In this document: positions 17,151-24,971 of the stretch, piece by piece | Numbering within the stretch: the stretch's first letter is position 1 | Layout of the letters: each line of letters starts with the position of its first letter | DNA from: Paucidesulfovibrio gracilis DSM 16080 | GTDB lineage: Bacteria > Desulfobacterota > Desulfovibrionia > Desulfovibrionales > Desulfovibrionaceae | Assembly: GCF_900167125.1 (NCBI RefSeq) | Contig: NZ_FUYC01000006.1 | Span: forward strand, 87,572 to 151,571 | Reading direction: 5' to 3' | Length of the DNA: 64,000 bases | Program-made: the position numbers and the translations under genes | The notes under the pieces: generated by a model | What the model was told of the DNA's origin: nothing | Seen by the model: the letters and a program-made list of their open reading frames with translations, nothing else | Database searches by the model: none

Positions 17151-19019
17151 TTAAAACGGACTTGAGAGTTCGGACTCCCCGGAGGACGGGGCGGTACGTT
17201 CGGCCGTGCGGGAAAGTCCGGCCCTGTCGGGCTGCTCCCCGCCCGCCAAAAAGGTCATGGTGCCGATGGGCGCGAAGGTGGTGGCCTGGCGCAGGGAGAG
17301 CCGCAAGGGACGACCCGGCTCCAGATGCAGGTCGGTTCCTGCGCGTACAGGCAGGTCATTGGCCGTGGTCAGGAGTTTGTTCGCCGGGCCGTTGCTCCAG
17401 GCGTCCTCCAACACATAGCGTCCTTCGGGCAGAGGAAAGGTTCCTCCGGGCTGCCAGGGAACCAGCACGCTGTCGCCGTGGCGGTCGCGCAGGCGCAGGG
17501 CATGGACCGTGCGGGGCTGCACGGAGATGTAGAATTCGGCCCGGCGCATGCTCGGGGTTTCGCGCACCACGCGGAACCGGGCGGTGCGACCGGCCTGGGG
17601 CGTTCTTCCGGCCCAGCGGGCCAGGGCGTTTCTGGTGGCGTCCATGGCCGAGTCGGCGTGGCTCTCCAGGCGGTACTTGTCCATGAAATTGTCGGGATCC
17701 AGAATGATTTCCCAACCGCAGTCCTGACCGTCGTTGGATCCGGCCTGGGCCACGTATCCTTTGAGATTGAGCACTTCTTCACGCAGGGATCCCCAGATGC
17801 CTTCGAGGATGAGCTGGTCGCCCACCAGGGCGCGCAATGTCTCGCCCTCATGCAGGAACCGGGGTTCACCGTTGAGCCAGCACACGAACACGGGCGGAGC
17901 CAGGGTTTCCGCTGTGGCGGGTTTGCCGCGCACCCGCACCCTGGCCGAGGCCACCTTGCGGCCGTCCGAGCGGACCTCGATGCCGTGGAAGGACTCCAGG
18001 GCCAGCCGGGGCGTATTGACTAGGTTCACGCCGGGCCGGTCCGAGGCGAAAACCGCCAGGGCCGGAGCCAGTTCGCTGTTGTCGGGTTCGGTTTCCACGG
18101 TAAGGGGGGCGCCCGGAGCCAGATCAATGGTGTGGCCGGGGGAAAGGGGCTGTCCGTTAACGCGGACATGCACATTGTCCGCGTAGTCCGCCACCACATC
18201 GGGCCGGATGGAAGGGGCTTCCACGTCCACGCCGTAATGTCGCAGCAGGGCCAGGGTCGCTTCCATCTGGCGCTGCACCTTCCAGTCCAGCTGGGTGATG
18301 CTCTTGCTCACTTCCACGGCCAGAGCCGGGATGTTCAGCGTTGTAAGCGCATAGCAGGTCAGGGATTTGCGCATTTCAGCATAGTTGGTGGCGTCGTCAA
18401 AGGTGCGGGTGTTGAAGAGCTGAAAGCGGTAACTTTTTGGGGAAATATGCGGATTCAATTCCGCGAGCACGTCGTCCACGGCGCGGCCCAGATTCAGCCG
18501 TCCGTAGACCATGGCGTCGATGATGATGGACTGGCCGTAGCGCATGGGATTGCGCAGGCTGTCCACATAGGTGGGATGATAAAAGCCACTGCCCTCATGC
18601 AGGTGGATGAGCGCGTCGGACTGGGCCAGGAGAAAGCGCACCACCCGGGCCAGCCGATCTTCGTAAAAGGCGTTGTAATCACGGTCGAACCGGCGGTTCA
18701 TGTCCACATTGATCTGGCGGGTGCGCAGATTGATGGAGGGGACGTTGGCGCGCGGCACGATGATGAGGTTGCCTTTGCGCACCCGGGCGTGGGTAAGCAG
18801 TTGCGCGGTGATGAATCCCGAGGGTTCGTCGCCCTGGATGCCGCCCTGGACCATGATGGTTGGGCCGTCCTGGTCGCCGTGCAGAAAAAATACGGTCAAA
18901 GGGTACTGGGTGCCTTCAAAGAAGGTGAAGTCGTAGCGGCCGTGGGTCTCCGCGCTGGAAGGGACGGCGCAGAGCAGCAACAGCAGGCTAATCCAGGCGA
19001 TGTTGGGGATATGTTTCAC
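17151..19019 (-). CDS. M14/M99-like peptidoglycan carboxypeptidase, Csd4/Pgp1-like
   Basis: A 622-residue secreted zinc peptidase with a signal peptide (residues 1-23). The metal site has the unusual form seen in Csd4 of Helicobacter: a Gln in place of the first His (Q62 and E65 in GGIQGDEPSG), H141 in LIHLHEGSG, and a likely catalytic E236 in ALAVEVSKS. Csd4/Pgp1 trims tripeptide to dipeptide in peptidoglycan and sets helical shape in Epsilonproteobacteria. The C-terminal third is a set of beta-rich domains. The start is GTG at 19019 with AAAGG upstream, overlapping the end of the preceding gene by 32 nt. It is the third gene of a cell-shape-like operon. Confidence 0.85.
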   Translation of the reverse strand: MKHIPNIAWISLLLLLCAVPSSAETHGRYDFTFFEGTQYPLTVFFLHGDQDGPTIMVQGGIQGDEPSGFITAQLLTHARVRKGNLIIVPRANVPSINLRTRQINVDMNRRFDRDYNAFYEDRLARVVRFLLAQSDALIHLHEGSGFYHPTYVDSLRNPMRYGQSIIIDAMVYGRLNLGRAVDDVLAELNPHISPKSYRFQLFNTRTFDDATNYAEMRKSLTCYALTTLNIPALAVEVSKSITQLDWKVQRQMEATLALLRHYGVDVEAPSIRPDVVADYADNVHVRVNGQPLSPGHTIDLAPGAPLTVETEPDNSELAPALAVFASDRPGVNLVNTPRLALESFHGIEVRSDGRKVASARVRVRGKPATAETLAPPVFVCWLNGEPRFLHEGETLRALVGDQLILEGIWGSLREEVLNLKGYVAQAGSNDGQDCGWEIILDPDNFMDKYRLESHADSAMDATRNALARWAGRTPQAGRTARFRVVRETPSMRRAEFYISVQPRTVHALRLRDRHGDSVLVPWQPGGTFPLPEGRYVLEDAWSNGPANKLLTTANDLPVRAGTDLHLEPGRPLRLSLRQATTFAPIGTMTFLAGGEQPDRAGLSRTAERTAPSSGESELSSPF

Positions 19020-19701
19020 TGAAAATGACCTTTCCGTCTTCTCGCTTGACTGTCAATCGCACTCCATACACGCTGTCCGCTTCCACGGCATCGGGCAGGG
19101 AGATGCGCGCCCGCATGGGCTTGCGCCGTTGGATCTGGAAGGAGAGGTCCGTCCCCTGGGTCTCTAGAGGGACAACCCGGCCGTCGTTGGTGACCAGGGC
19201 GAGTTCGGTGTCGCCGCTGAGCAGCGTGTTGTTCAGGTTATTGAGCAGGTTGAAGTTCACCTGCAACTGCTTGGGACCGAGATTGAGGCGCATGTCTTCG
19301 AGCCGGACGGAGCCGGTGTCCACGCGGGGGAAGAGTTCAGAAAGATTGATGTCGGGGGTTTGGTCGTCCGCGTCCGCAGCGGTGTCCGTGGTGGCCTCGG
19401 GGTTTTGTAGCAGGCTCTGCAAATCGCTGGAATCATATGATTCCAGGATTTTTTCCATGTTTTCCAGGGTGGTCAGCCGCAGTTCCGCTTCCTTGAGCCG
19501 TCGGGCAAGTTCGGTATTTTCGCGTTTTAGGGCAAGGTTGTCCAGCAATGCGGTGGCACCGAAGTAAATGCCGCCCGAGGCCAGCACCACGAGCATGACC
19601 AGCGTGAAGACCAGGGCTTTGAGCCAGAAGGGATTCAGCCGGAACCGCCGGACGTCGAGGTCGTCCCGCATGAAGAGAATGCTGTACTTCGTGTCGTTCA
19701 T
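18988..19701 (-). CDS. Membrane-anchored coiled-coil protein
   Basis: A 237-residue protein with a short cytoplasmic N terminus, one transmembrane helix (about 29-51, LKALVFTLVMLVVLASGGIYFG), a coiled coil (about 55-90, ALKRENTELARRLKEAELRLTTLENM), an acidic linker, and a C-terminal beta-rich periplasmic domain. The ATG overlaps the stop of the upstream gene (ATGA), and its 3-prime end overlaps the next gene by 32 nt. The three are therefore tightly coupled. I do not recognise a named family. Position and topology suggest a scaffold for the two flanking peptidoglycan enzymes. Confidence 0.8.
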   Translation of the reverse strand: MNDTKYSILFMRDDLDVRRFRLNPFWLKALVFTLVMLVVLASGGIYFGATALLDNLALKRENTELARRLKEAELRLTTLENMEKILESYDSSDLQSLLQNPEATTDTAADADDQTPDINLSELFPRVDTGSVRLEDMRLNLGPKQLQVNFNLLNNLNNTLLSGDTELALVTNDGRVVPLETQGTDLSFQIQRRKPMRARISLPDAVEADSVYGVRLTVKREDGKVIFSETYPQHRLD

Positions 19702-20960
19702 AGTGCACTCCATTGCTCGCTGACGATACGCCAGCCTTGGCCTGTGGGCGTGAACACCAGGGTTTTGCGACCCTTGTCCTCATATCCCGTGGCGTCTTCA
19801 TAGGTCTGAATGAAGGTGGCGGCGATGCCTCCGGAATGCAACCGGAAATCGAGATCTTGCAGTCCTACGCGCAAGGGGCGTTTTTCTTCCCAGAGCTGAG
19901 CCTTATAGTCACGGATGTGGTCCGCGCCGCGTCGGGAACCCTGCACGGCGTGCGGGTCATAAAAGCCGGCATAGGTGTCCAGGTCGCCTGTTTCCCAAGC
20001 ATCGGCCCAGGAGCGGACCAGGGGGGCCAGGGTTTGGGCGCGGTGTTCAAGATATGTTTTTTGCAGGTCCGGCGCGGCGTCCGTTATTTCCCGACCCGCG
20101 ATGCGCCAGTTCCCATCGTCGTCCTGCAACCAGTATAGCCGTTTGCCCACGGCCGAGGTGAGGCTGCCGGTGCGGTAGAGCTGGTCGAACCATGTGACCC
20201 AATACCCGGGTCCGGGCAGGGCATGGACGTTTTCGACCATCACGTCGATCCAGGGATGGCTGGAGAAGATCCGTTGCTTACGGTTCTGGAACCATTGGAA
20301 GTCAACGCCGGAACGGGTCATGCCCTCCGGGTCGTAATGGGCGAAGAAGTCGTCGCTGCGTCGGCTCCAGTCCTTGGCCCATTGCTGGACCGAGGAGACC
20401 AGTTTCCGTGCGAGCAACTGATCCTCGCCCGGAGTATCGGTCCAGTTCAGCTCGTCCGCGATGACCACGGGCGTGCCGGTGGCCAGGTCATTTTCCAGGC
20501 CGTCGATGTCCGGGTCGGCCAGGGCCACGCAGCCGCGTGTGTCGCGGGGGACGAGCTGCTTGCCGCGGCCGTGCAGCCAGATGCCAGAGCCGGTCTTGCC
20601 CCGGATGCGGTCCACGGGGTTGGGATAGTTCAGCGGATAGGCCACATCGCCGTAAAGCTCCCAATCCAGCCCGCCGCGCAGTCGGCTTTGAATGAAGTAG
20701 ACGCCTTCCGGGGTGCGCAGGTCGCCCTGTACCAGCTTGTCTCCGTTGCTCTGTCCGGTGGTGCAGGGCAGGGACTTGAGCAGCTTCAGGGGGCTGCGCC
20801 GCGAGAGCATGAAGAGCTGTTGCCGGGCTTTGTCCACGGCCACGAGCAGTTCCGGTCCCTGTTCGTGCGAATGCAGCACGGGCCGCCACGCCCCGGCAAA
20901 GCTGGGCAGCGCGGTGAGAAGCGACAAGATGAGCAAGCAGGCGGCAGTGAGTCCCTTCAT
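19698..20960 (-). CDS. YkuD-domain L,D-carboxypeptidase with NTF2-like domain, Csd6/Pgp2-like
   Basis: A 420-residue secreted protein with a signal peptide (1-23). The YkuD catalytic domain (about 40-170) ends in GIWLHGRGKQ and the catalytic TRGCVAL, with the His-Gly and Arg-Gly-Cys arrangement of the family. The C-terminal region contains an NTF2-like fold (about 290-420, AWETGDLDTYAGFYDP and a final GQGWRIVSEQW). YkuD plus NTF2 is the layout of Csd6/Pgp2, which trims tetrapeptide to tripeptide, the step before Csd4. It is the first gene of the operon that continues with a coiled-coil membrane protein and a Csd4-like enzyme. Substrate preference is inferred. Confidence 0.85.
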   Translation of the reverse strand: MKGLTAACLLILSLLTALPSFAGAWRPVLHSHEQGPELLVAVDKARQQLFMLSRRSPLKLLKSLPCTTGQSNGDKLVQGDLRTPEGVYFIQSRLRGGLDWELYGDVAYPLNYPNPVDRIRGKTGSGIWLHGRGKQLVPRDTRGCVALADPDIDGLENDLATGTPVVIADELNWTDTPGEDQLLARKLVSSVQQWAKDWSRRSDDFFAHYDPEGMTRSGVDFQWFQNRKQRIFSSHPWIDVMVENVHALPGPGYWVTWFDQLYRTGSLTSAVGKRLYWLQDDDGNWRIAGREITDAAPDLQKTYLEHRAQTLAPLVRSWADAWETGDLDTYAGFYDPHAVQGSRRGADHIRDYKAQLWEEKRPLRVGLQDLDFRLHSGGIAATFIQTYEDATGYEDKGRKTLVFTPTGQGWRIVSEQWSAL

Positions 20961-20990
20961 ACGTATCCGGTGAGTTATGTTCGTTTTCCG

Positions 20991-21548
20991 CTATCGCCCC
21001 GCGGCCAGCAATTGCGCCCGCGTGAAGATGGATCCAAGGTTCAGCCCGGCCTGGGCCAACCGCTGCCGTCCACCCTCCTCACGGTCCAGCACGCAGAGTA
21101 CGTCATCGACCTGAAGCCCGGCGTCCCGCACGCGTTCCACCGAGGTCAGCAAGGTGCCTCCCGTGGTGACCACGTCTTCCAGCAGAACCACACGGGATCC
21201 GGAAGGGAAGTTTTTTAGCCCTTCCAGGTATTGATTGGTACCGTGTCCTTTGGATTTCTTGCGTATAATAAAAGCCGCCAAAGGACAATTTTTTTCATAG
21301 GAAAGAACACTTACGGCGGAAACCAGAGGATCCGCGCCCAGCGTCATGCCGCCCACACCCGCGATGTCGCGGCCCTGGAGCATTTCCAGAAACAGGTTGG
21401 CGATGAGCCAGCCCCCTTCGGGGTGCAGAGCGGTCTGTTTGCAGTCAAAATAATAATCGCTTTTTTTGCCGGAGGTGAGGGTCACTTCGCCTTCCACATA
21501 GGAAAGCTCCAGCAGCAGCCGGGCGAGCCTGGATGTATAGTCGGACAT
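20991..21548 (-). CDS. pyrE: Orotate phosphoribosyltransferase
   Basis: A 185-residue cytoplasmic enzyme joining orotate and PRPP to OMP in pyrimidine synthesis. The type I PRT signature VVLLEDVVTTGGTLL (about 121-135) is present, as are the N-terminal TSGKKSDYYFDCK and the flexible loop RKKSKGHGTNQYLEG. It starts 3 nt after the purB stop on the same strand, forming a nucleotide-synthesis pair. Confidence 0.95.
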   Translation of the reverse strand: MSDYTSRLARLLLELSYVEGEVTLTSGKKSDYYFDCKQTALHPEGGWLIANLFLEMLQGRDIAGVGGMTLGADPLVSAVSVLSYEKNCPLAAFIIRKKSKGHGTNQYLEGLKNFPSGSRVVLLEDVVTTGGTLLTSVERVRDAGLQVDDVLCVLDREEGGRQRLAQAGLNLGSIFTRAQLLAAGR

Positions 21549-21551
21549 GGA

Positions 21552-22850
21552 TCAATCCTTTCCATAGACGCGGTCGTAGATTGTGCTTTCATACCGCAGG
21601 TAATAATTGGGGTCAAACGCATCCGCAAAATCCTCGGGTGAGAGGTGTTCGCAGAGCGCCGCGTCCGCTGCGGCCTCGGTCTGAAACGCCTTGCGTTCCT
21701 CCCAGCAGCGCAGGGCCACGGCCTGAACCATCTCGTAGGCTTTCTGGCGTTGCAGCCCCTTGTCCAGCAGCTTGACCAGCAGGCGCTGGGAATAGAACAG
21801 CCCGAACGAACCTTCCAGGTTGCGGTCCATGTTGTGGGCGTTGATTTTGAGGCGGTCCAAAAGGCCGGCCATGCGGGCCAGGATGTAGTCCATGAGGATA
21901 GTGGAATCGGGCATGATCACGCGTTCCACCGAGGAGTGGGAGATGTCCCGCTCATGCCACAGGGGCATGTTTTCCATGGAGGCCATGGCGTTGGTGCGCA
22001 CCAGCCGGGACAGACCGCAGAGATTTTCTGCGGAAATGGGGTTCTTTTTGTGGGGCATGGCCGAGGAGCCTTTTTGCCCTTTGGAAAAGCCTTCTTCCAC
22101 CTCCAGCACTTCGGTGCGTTGCAGGTGGCGCAGTTCCGTACCCAGGCGTTCGATGCCGCCGGCCAGAAGCGCCAGCGCAGTGAAATAGTGGGCATGGCGG
22201 TCGCGCTGCACGATCTGGGTGGAGAAGGGATCGGGTTCCAGGCCGAGGCGTTTCATGGCCAGGGCTTCCAGCTCGGGGGAAAGATGGGCGTAGGTACCCA
22301 CGGCCCCGGAAATTTTGCCCACGCGCATGCCTTCACGGGCGGCTTCGAACCGGGCCTGATGCCGTTTGAATTCCGCGTAAAAGCCCGTGAGCTTCAGGCC
22401 GAAGCTGGTGGGTTCGGCGTGGATGCCGTGGGTGCGGCCCATGCAGAGCCGACCCTTGTGTTCGTCGGCCAGACGTTTGATGCTGGCCAGCAGATTTTCC
22501 AGTCCCTCGGCGATGATCCGGCCTGCGCGGGTCAGGAGCAGGCCGTTGGCCGTATCCACGATGTCCGAGGAGGTGCAGCCCAGGTGGATCCAGCGGGAAG
22601 CCGGACCGACTTTTTCTTCCACGGCCGTGAGAAAGGCGATGACGTCGTGTTTGGTGCGTTGCTCGATTTCCAGGATGCGGTCCAGGTCGAAATCGGCCTT
22701 TTCCCGGATGGTCTGCATGTCGTCCTGTGGGATGACGCCTTGTTCGCACCAGGCCTCGCACACGGCCAGTTCCACTTCGAGCCAGGCCCGGAATTTATTT
22801 TCCAGGGTCCAGAGCCGGGCCATTTCGGGGCGTGAATAGCGTTCGATCAT
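21552..22850 (-). CDS. purB: Adenylosuccinate lyase
   Basis: A 432-residue cytoplasmic enzyme acting twice in purine synthesis (SAICAR and adenylosuccinate cleavage). It has the fumarase/aspartase superfamily signature GSSAMPHKKNPI (about 267-278), the THGIHAEPTSFG segment with the catalytic His, and HLGCTSSDIVDTA near residue 95. The length is normal for the short bacterial form. It is followed directly by pyrE. Confidence 0.97.
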   Translation of the reverse strand: MIERYSRPEMARLWTLENKFRAWLEVELAVCEAWCEQGVIPQDDMQTIREKADFDLDRILEIEQRTKHDVIAFLTAVEEKVGPASRWIHLGCTSSDIVDTANGLLLTRAGRIIAEGLENLLASIKRLADEHKGRLCMGRTHGIHAEPTSFGLKLTGFYAEFKRHQARFEAAREGMRVGKISGAVGTYAHLSPELEALAMKRLGLEPDPFSTQIVQRDRHAHYFTALALLAGGIERLGTELRHLQRTEVLEVEEGFSKGQKGSSAMPHKKNPISAENLCGLSRLVRTNAMASMENMPLWHERDISHSSVERVIMPDSTILMDYILARMAGLLDRLKINAHNMDRNLEGSFGLFYSQRLLVKLLDKGLQRQKAYEMVQAVALRCWEERKAFQTEAAADAALCEHLSPEDFADAFDPNYYLRYESTIYDRVYGKD

Positions 22851-22950
22851 TGGGGTGCCTCGTGGACTCCGGCGGAGCGGCGCGGGACGCGGAGGCGGGC
22901 CGGGGTCCGAATGCTGTTTCGGTTGACATGGACCGCCTGTGGCGGTCGCG

Positions 22951-22977
22951 AAAAAAAAGGCAGCCGGAGCTGCCTTT
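22951..22977 (-). terminator. Terminator after the FmdB-like gene
   Basis: A 9-bp perfect stem (22956-22964 with 22969-22977, 4-nt loop) is followed by a run of T on the minus strand (A run at 22951-22958). It separates the FmdB-like gene from purB. Confidence 0.9.
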
Positions 22978-22984
22978 ACATCTC

Positions 22985-23341
22985 CTAGGCGGAGGTGCCG
23001 ACGCTGGTTGTGCCGGGGCTTTCGGATTTGCCGGGGCAGGCTTGGTCTTTGACCTTTTCCCGCTTTTCGGCGGCTTCGGCGGTTTTGGCTCCGTTTCCGT
23101 TGCCATTTCCATTGCCGTTGCCGTTGCCATTCCCGTTTCCGTCGCCGTTACCGCTGGGCGTTTTGCCAGCGTAGTCGGTCACGTACCAGCCCGAGCCCTT
23201 GAGGACGAACGAGGTGTTGGAAATCACCCTGTGACATTTCCCGCCACAGACTTTGCAGTCCAGTTCCAGGTCGTCGAAACCCTGCTGCCATTCCTCGAAG
23301 ATCTGTTTACAGTCCTCACACTCGTATTCGTAGATGGGCAT
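22985..23341 (-). CDS. FmdB-family zinc-ribbon protein with Gly-Asn tail
   Basis: A 118-residue protein. The N-terminal zinc ribbon (MPIYEYECEDC, with C8/C11 and C29/C32) is the FmdB/CxxC regulatory-protein domain. After residue 60 comes an unusual (Gly-Asn)n stretch (64-84) and a charged Lys/Glu-rich tail with one further Cys. Function of the family is uncertain; it is often called a putative regulatory protein. The start at 23341 gives the canonical MPIYEY N terminus. The gene lies 54 nt after a 35-residue basic protein gene and is probably cotranscribed. Confidence 0.88.
   Translation of the reverse strand: MPIYEYECEDCKQIFEEWQQGFDDLELDCKVCGGKCHRVISNTSFVLKGSGWYVTDYAGKTPSGNGDGNGNGNGNGNGNGNGNGAKTAEAAEKREKVKDQACPGKSESPGTTSVGTSA
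23090..23152 (-). repeat. Gly-Asn coding repeat
   Basis: About ten GGN-AAY codon pairs in tandem encode residues 64-84 of the FmdB-like protein. Third positions vary, so the DNA is not a perfect microsatellite. Confidence 0.85.
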
Positions 23342-23395
23342 ACCATCCTCCTTGGAAAGTGATGTGCTTGCCGCGCAAGGCGGCGCGAGCAAAGG

Positions 23396-23503
23396 CTACT
23401 TGGCGGCCTTGGCTTCGCGGATGCGCTCTTTGAGGCGCTCCTTGCGGCGTTTGCGGCGGCGGTCAAGTTCCTTTTTACGCTCGTGCTTCTTATGTTTGGC
23501 CAT
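23396..23503 (-). CDS. Very basic 35-residue protein
   Basis: A tiny protein, MAKHKKHERKKELDRRRKRR followed by KERLKERIREAKAAK, in which more than half the residues are Lys, Arg or His. It should form one long charged helix. The ribosome site (AAGGAGG with good spacing) is very strong, which argues for a real gene. It is likely an RNA- or ribosome-associated protein by composition only; it does not match ribosomal protein S21 or any family I know. It heads a short operon with the FmdB-like gene. Confidence 0.75.
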   Translation of the reverse strand: MAKHKKHERKKELDRRRKRRKERLKERIREAKAAK

Positions 23504-23807
23504 TGAAATAATCCTCCTTATGGCATTGTCAACGTGCATGTACCCGGGAAGCGAAAACCCATACCCCACATGCTGGGGCTTGTCCAGCACGGCGACCCGG
23601 CCCCGGGCTTGACGGATGCGGTTTTCGTGACCATTATCCCCCGACCCGGCAAGGGAAGCGGTTTTGAAGCGTTTCCCGGCATGGCGGAGACCGGAAGAGA
23701 CGGTCGTTCGCTGCTTCGCGGCGGGACGGAGCGCGCGGGGCGCTCCGGTTTGAAGCGGTCCTGCGCACAGGGCCGCCCCATCAATCCACCAACCAACGGG
23801 ACCAGCC
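23504..23807. other. Divergent intergenic region, no gene seen
   Basis: This 304-bp stretch lies between two divergent genes and should hold both promoters. I see no convincing coding frame and cannot assign clear -35/-10 pairs. Confidence 0.5.
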
Positions 23808-24317
23808 ATGAGTTTTAGCCTGAAAAGCATGAACATCGCCAAAGCATCCGAAGAATTGCTGCGCATCATGATGTTCGAGCAATGGATCCGGTTTTATTTT
23901 TTGGAGGACAGGGACGGAACCCTGTACGTGAACATTTCCCAGGAAGCCCTGGACCGCATCGGAGAACGGCAGGCCGATCTGCTGCCCCTGGCCGAGTTGA
24001 TGAACGGCGAGGAAATCACCTACGAAAAATGCCAGGCCACGGTGTGTTCCTTTGCGGGTTCCCGCCTGGATGGACAGCGCTTTGCGCCTGAAGTTCTGCC
24101 CAAGGCCTTTGACTCCAAGGATTTCAAAGTGGAAATGTACATGTTCCAACTCTGGAACCGTTTGCATGAAAAGTTTCTGGACGAGCGGTTCCACGACTTT
24201 GAGGAGTGGGAGGAGATGATCGCGGAATGGAACAAGCTGGACGAGATCCGCGAATACCGCGAAAAGCTGATCCTCGGCGGACAGCAGGGCGCGGGTTCCG
24301 AGCCGCAGGTGCAGTAG
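23808..24317 (+). CDS. Conserved hypothetical protein
   Basis: A 169-residue soluble, mostly helical, acidic protein (FEQWIRFYFLEDRDGTLYVN near residue 24; LWNRLHEKFLDERFHDFEEW near 115). No signal peptide, membrane segment or metal motif is present. The coding quality is good and the start ATG has a weak ACGGGA upstream. I do not recognise a family with known function. A stem of 8 bp (24341-24348 with 24369-24376) lies just after the stop and may end the transcript. Confidence 0.75.
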   Translation: MSFSLKSMNIAKASEELLRIMMFEQWIRFYFLEDRDGTLYVNISQEALDRIGERQADLLPLAELMNGEEITYEKCQATVCSFAGSRLDGQRFAPEVLPKAFDSKDFKVEMYMFQLWNRLHEKFLDERFHDFEEWEEMIAEWNKLDEIREYREKLILGGQQGAGSEPQVQ

Positions 24318-24971
24318 TCCCAGCCCCCTGCAAGGCGTGGACGGGCCGGAAGTTCCTTTTGGAGCTTTCGGCCCGTTGCCGTTTGTGGGATTGGCGCGCA
24401 AAAAAAACGCGCAAACTTTGCTCTGCCCGTGCGGATTGCGGGATGAATATGGATTGCTGAAAAGAAAAACATAACGAAAATATTCGCTTTTTTGTTTCGG
24501 CACGGGTGTTGCTTTCCCTGAGGCATCATTGCCGGATGTTCGGCAGTGGCGCGGCGAGGATGCGGCCGGGCGCACGACCCGCGGACCCCGGGAAACCGAT
24601 CCGTTGGCACAAGTGCCGGTTGCAAACTGAAAACCTTCACGCGTTACACTCTCACACTTCTTCGCCGGGAGGGGCGTCCATCGGGGACGCCCCTCCAGTC
24701 TCTTCCCCCCCCGCACACGATGCAGAACAGCATGAGCGCCCCGCATGCGGGATCGCCTCTTGCCGCGGCTTTTTTGTGCGCCTCATGTTCCTTGGTTCCC
24801 CTCCTTAAAAGCACATATCAAAAATACACGGCATCCGTGCTTTGTTCCGGCGGTGTTGGTCGGTTCTGGACCCGGCTCCGGCTTCCGTGTATCCAAAAGA
24901 TCCATCGCCTTGAAACAACACCGTGTTTCGGCGATGCTGATTCGTTCCGTCAACTTCGGACCGGAGGCCGT
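24318..24971 (+). other. Long intergenic region with strong hairpins
   Basis: This 654-bp stretch has an open frame running into the downstream kinase gene, but the encoded peptide is Cys/Arg/Pro-rich and looks non-coding. It holds an inverted repeat at 24341-24376, a GCGCG/CGCGC pair around an A8 run near 24391-24410, and a 12-bp perfect stem at 24668-24696. A leader RNA or unannotated small RNA is possible. Confidence 0.5.
24668..24696 (+). other. Perfect 12-bp hairpin in the kinase leader
   Basis: GGAGGGGCGTCC (24668-24679) pairs perfectly with 24685-24696 around a 5-nt loop. A pyrimidine-rich stretch follows, but no T run, so it is not a standard terminator. Confidence 0.7.

Noticed and set aside
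23090..23152. CRISPR or satellite DNA at the Gly-Asn repeat
   Set aside because: The repeat is a 6-bp coding pattern in frame with a protein, with synonymous variation and no spacers.
24546..24971. N-terminal extension of the histidine kinase to 24546
   Set aside because: The extension is Cys/Arg/Pro-rich, crosses strong hairpins, and lies before the natural first transmembrane helix.
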